Below, one piece after another: positions 63,837 through 64,000 of a DNA stretch of 64,000 nucleotides. Origin of the DNA: Chitinibacter sp. SCUT-21 (GTDB lineage Bacteria > Pseudomonadota > Gammaproteobacteria > Burkholderiales > Chitinibacteraceae); contig CP102611.1 in NCBI GenBank assembly GCA_041874755.1, positions 1,860,001 to 1,924,000 on the forward strand, read 5' to 3'. A model generated the notes under the pieces. That model searched no databases and was not told the DNA's origin. It saw only the letters and a list, made by a program, of their open reading frames with translations. Position numbers and translations under genes: made by a program. Position 1 is the stretch's first letter. Every line of letters starts with the position of its first letter.

Positions 63837-64000
63837 CCGTCAGCGCGGCGGCACGCGCACCCAACCCCGCGGCGCACAGCCGCCAATCCCGCTTAACCCA
63901 GAAGTTAAGCGCGCAAAACACCAGCCCAATCCGCCGGATAAACGCCTTGCGCGACCAGCCTGTGAAACGTTGAATAAGGCCAATCGCTAGCACGCTCGAC

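Larger units (their letters stand above)
63032..64000. other. About 970 bases of hairpin-rich sequence without a convincing gene
   Basis: Open frames exist on both strands (for example 63119-63400 plus and 63547-63993 minus). Their Arg/Ala/Pro-rich translations match nothing I know, lack ribosome sites and overlap palindromes, so I do not call them. The region contains at least four strong inverted repeats, listed separately. It differs in texture from the gene-dense rest of the window and may be a repeat island or the edge of an accessory region continuing past 64000. Confidence 0.5.

Noticed and set aside
63547..63993. 148-codon minus-strand frame as a gene
   Set aside because: Low-complexity basic translation without motifs, spans a 13-base palindrome and has no ribosome site. 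It remains possible as a repeat-encoded relic.
1..64000. CRISPR arrays, tRNA, rRNA, insertion sequences or prophage
   Set aside because: I scanned intergenic stretches for spaced direct repeats, TTCGA-type arms and transposase or integrase products and found none. Small RNAs cannot be excluded by reading.

Overview
The window is a gene-dense bacterial chromosome segment of roughly 50% GC by eye. I assign about 58 protein genes. I found no rRNA, tRNA, CRISPR array, insertion sequence or prophage. Gene content points to a Betaproteobacterium of the order Neisseriales, perhaps a chitin-using Chitinibacter/Deefgea-like genus. The grounds are the proteobacterial-type gshA/gshB pair, a sugar-transport-free mannose-type EIIA-HPr-EI operon, monothiol glutaredoxin next to prmC, a chitin-binding module on a secreted phosphatase and a ChbG-type deacetylase. 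This is inference, not a database result.

Layout. 0-2.3 kb: metabolite repair (nnrD), YigZ and a coiled-coil hypothetical. 2.7-5.6 kb: an operon of a membrane CheA-like kinase, a CheY-like regulator and a CheX-like phosphatase. 5.6-9.5 kb: B12/radical-SAM enzyme, UspA, glutaredoxin, PrmC, FKBP. 9.5-15.8 kb: a PepSY-regulator-PhoQ-like kinase operon, envelope proteins, an EAL protein, an OLD/RecF-like ATPase and a possible protease-inhibitor-fold protein. 15.9-18.5 kb: divergent magnesium transporters mgtE and corA. 18.5-36.6 kb: five related TPR proteins, two with no other domain, one with GGDEF and two with GAF-histidine kinase. They are interleaved with gshA-gshB-apbE, the PTS operon, an O-methyltransferase and YgiQ. 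36.6-44.6 kb: AraC/MFS pair, ASCH, M29-like enzyme, YitT, diheme cytochrome c, SMR pump, secreted phosphatase. 44.7-55.4 kb: calcium-binding-type protein, two orphan solute-binding proteins, LysP, cupin, hybrid kinase, ChbG, patatin, cystatin-like lipoprotein. 55.5-64 kb: cysteine desulfurase-rhodanese fusion, LysR/SDR pair, a third orphan binding protein, a chemoreceptor, small envelope proteins, and almost 1 kb of hairpin-rich DNA with no convincing gene.

How it fits together. Signal transduction dominates: one CheA-like kinase, one hybrid kinase, one PhoPQ-like pair, two TPR kinases, GGDEF and EAL proteins and a chemoreceptor. The most suggestive arrangement is the PTS phosphorelay directly followed by TPR-GGDEF and TPR genes, which could couple carbon status to cyclic-di-GMP. 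The other unusual signal is a loose family of intergenic inverted repeats with GGGTAT...ATACCC ends, often with GCCATCAA-like sequence just inside, found at about a dozen gene borders.
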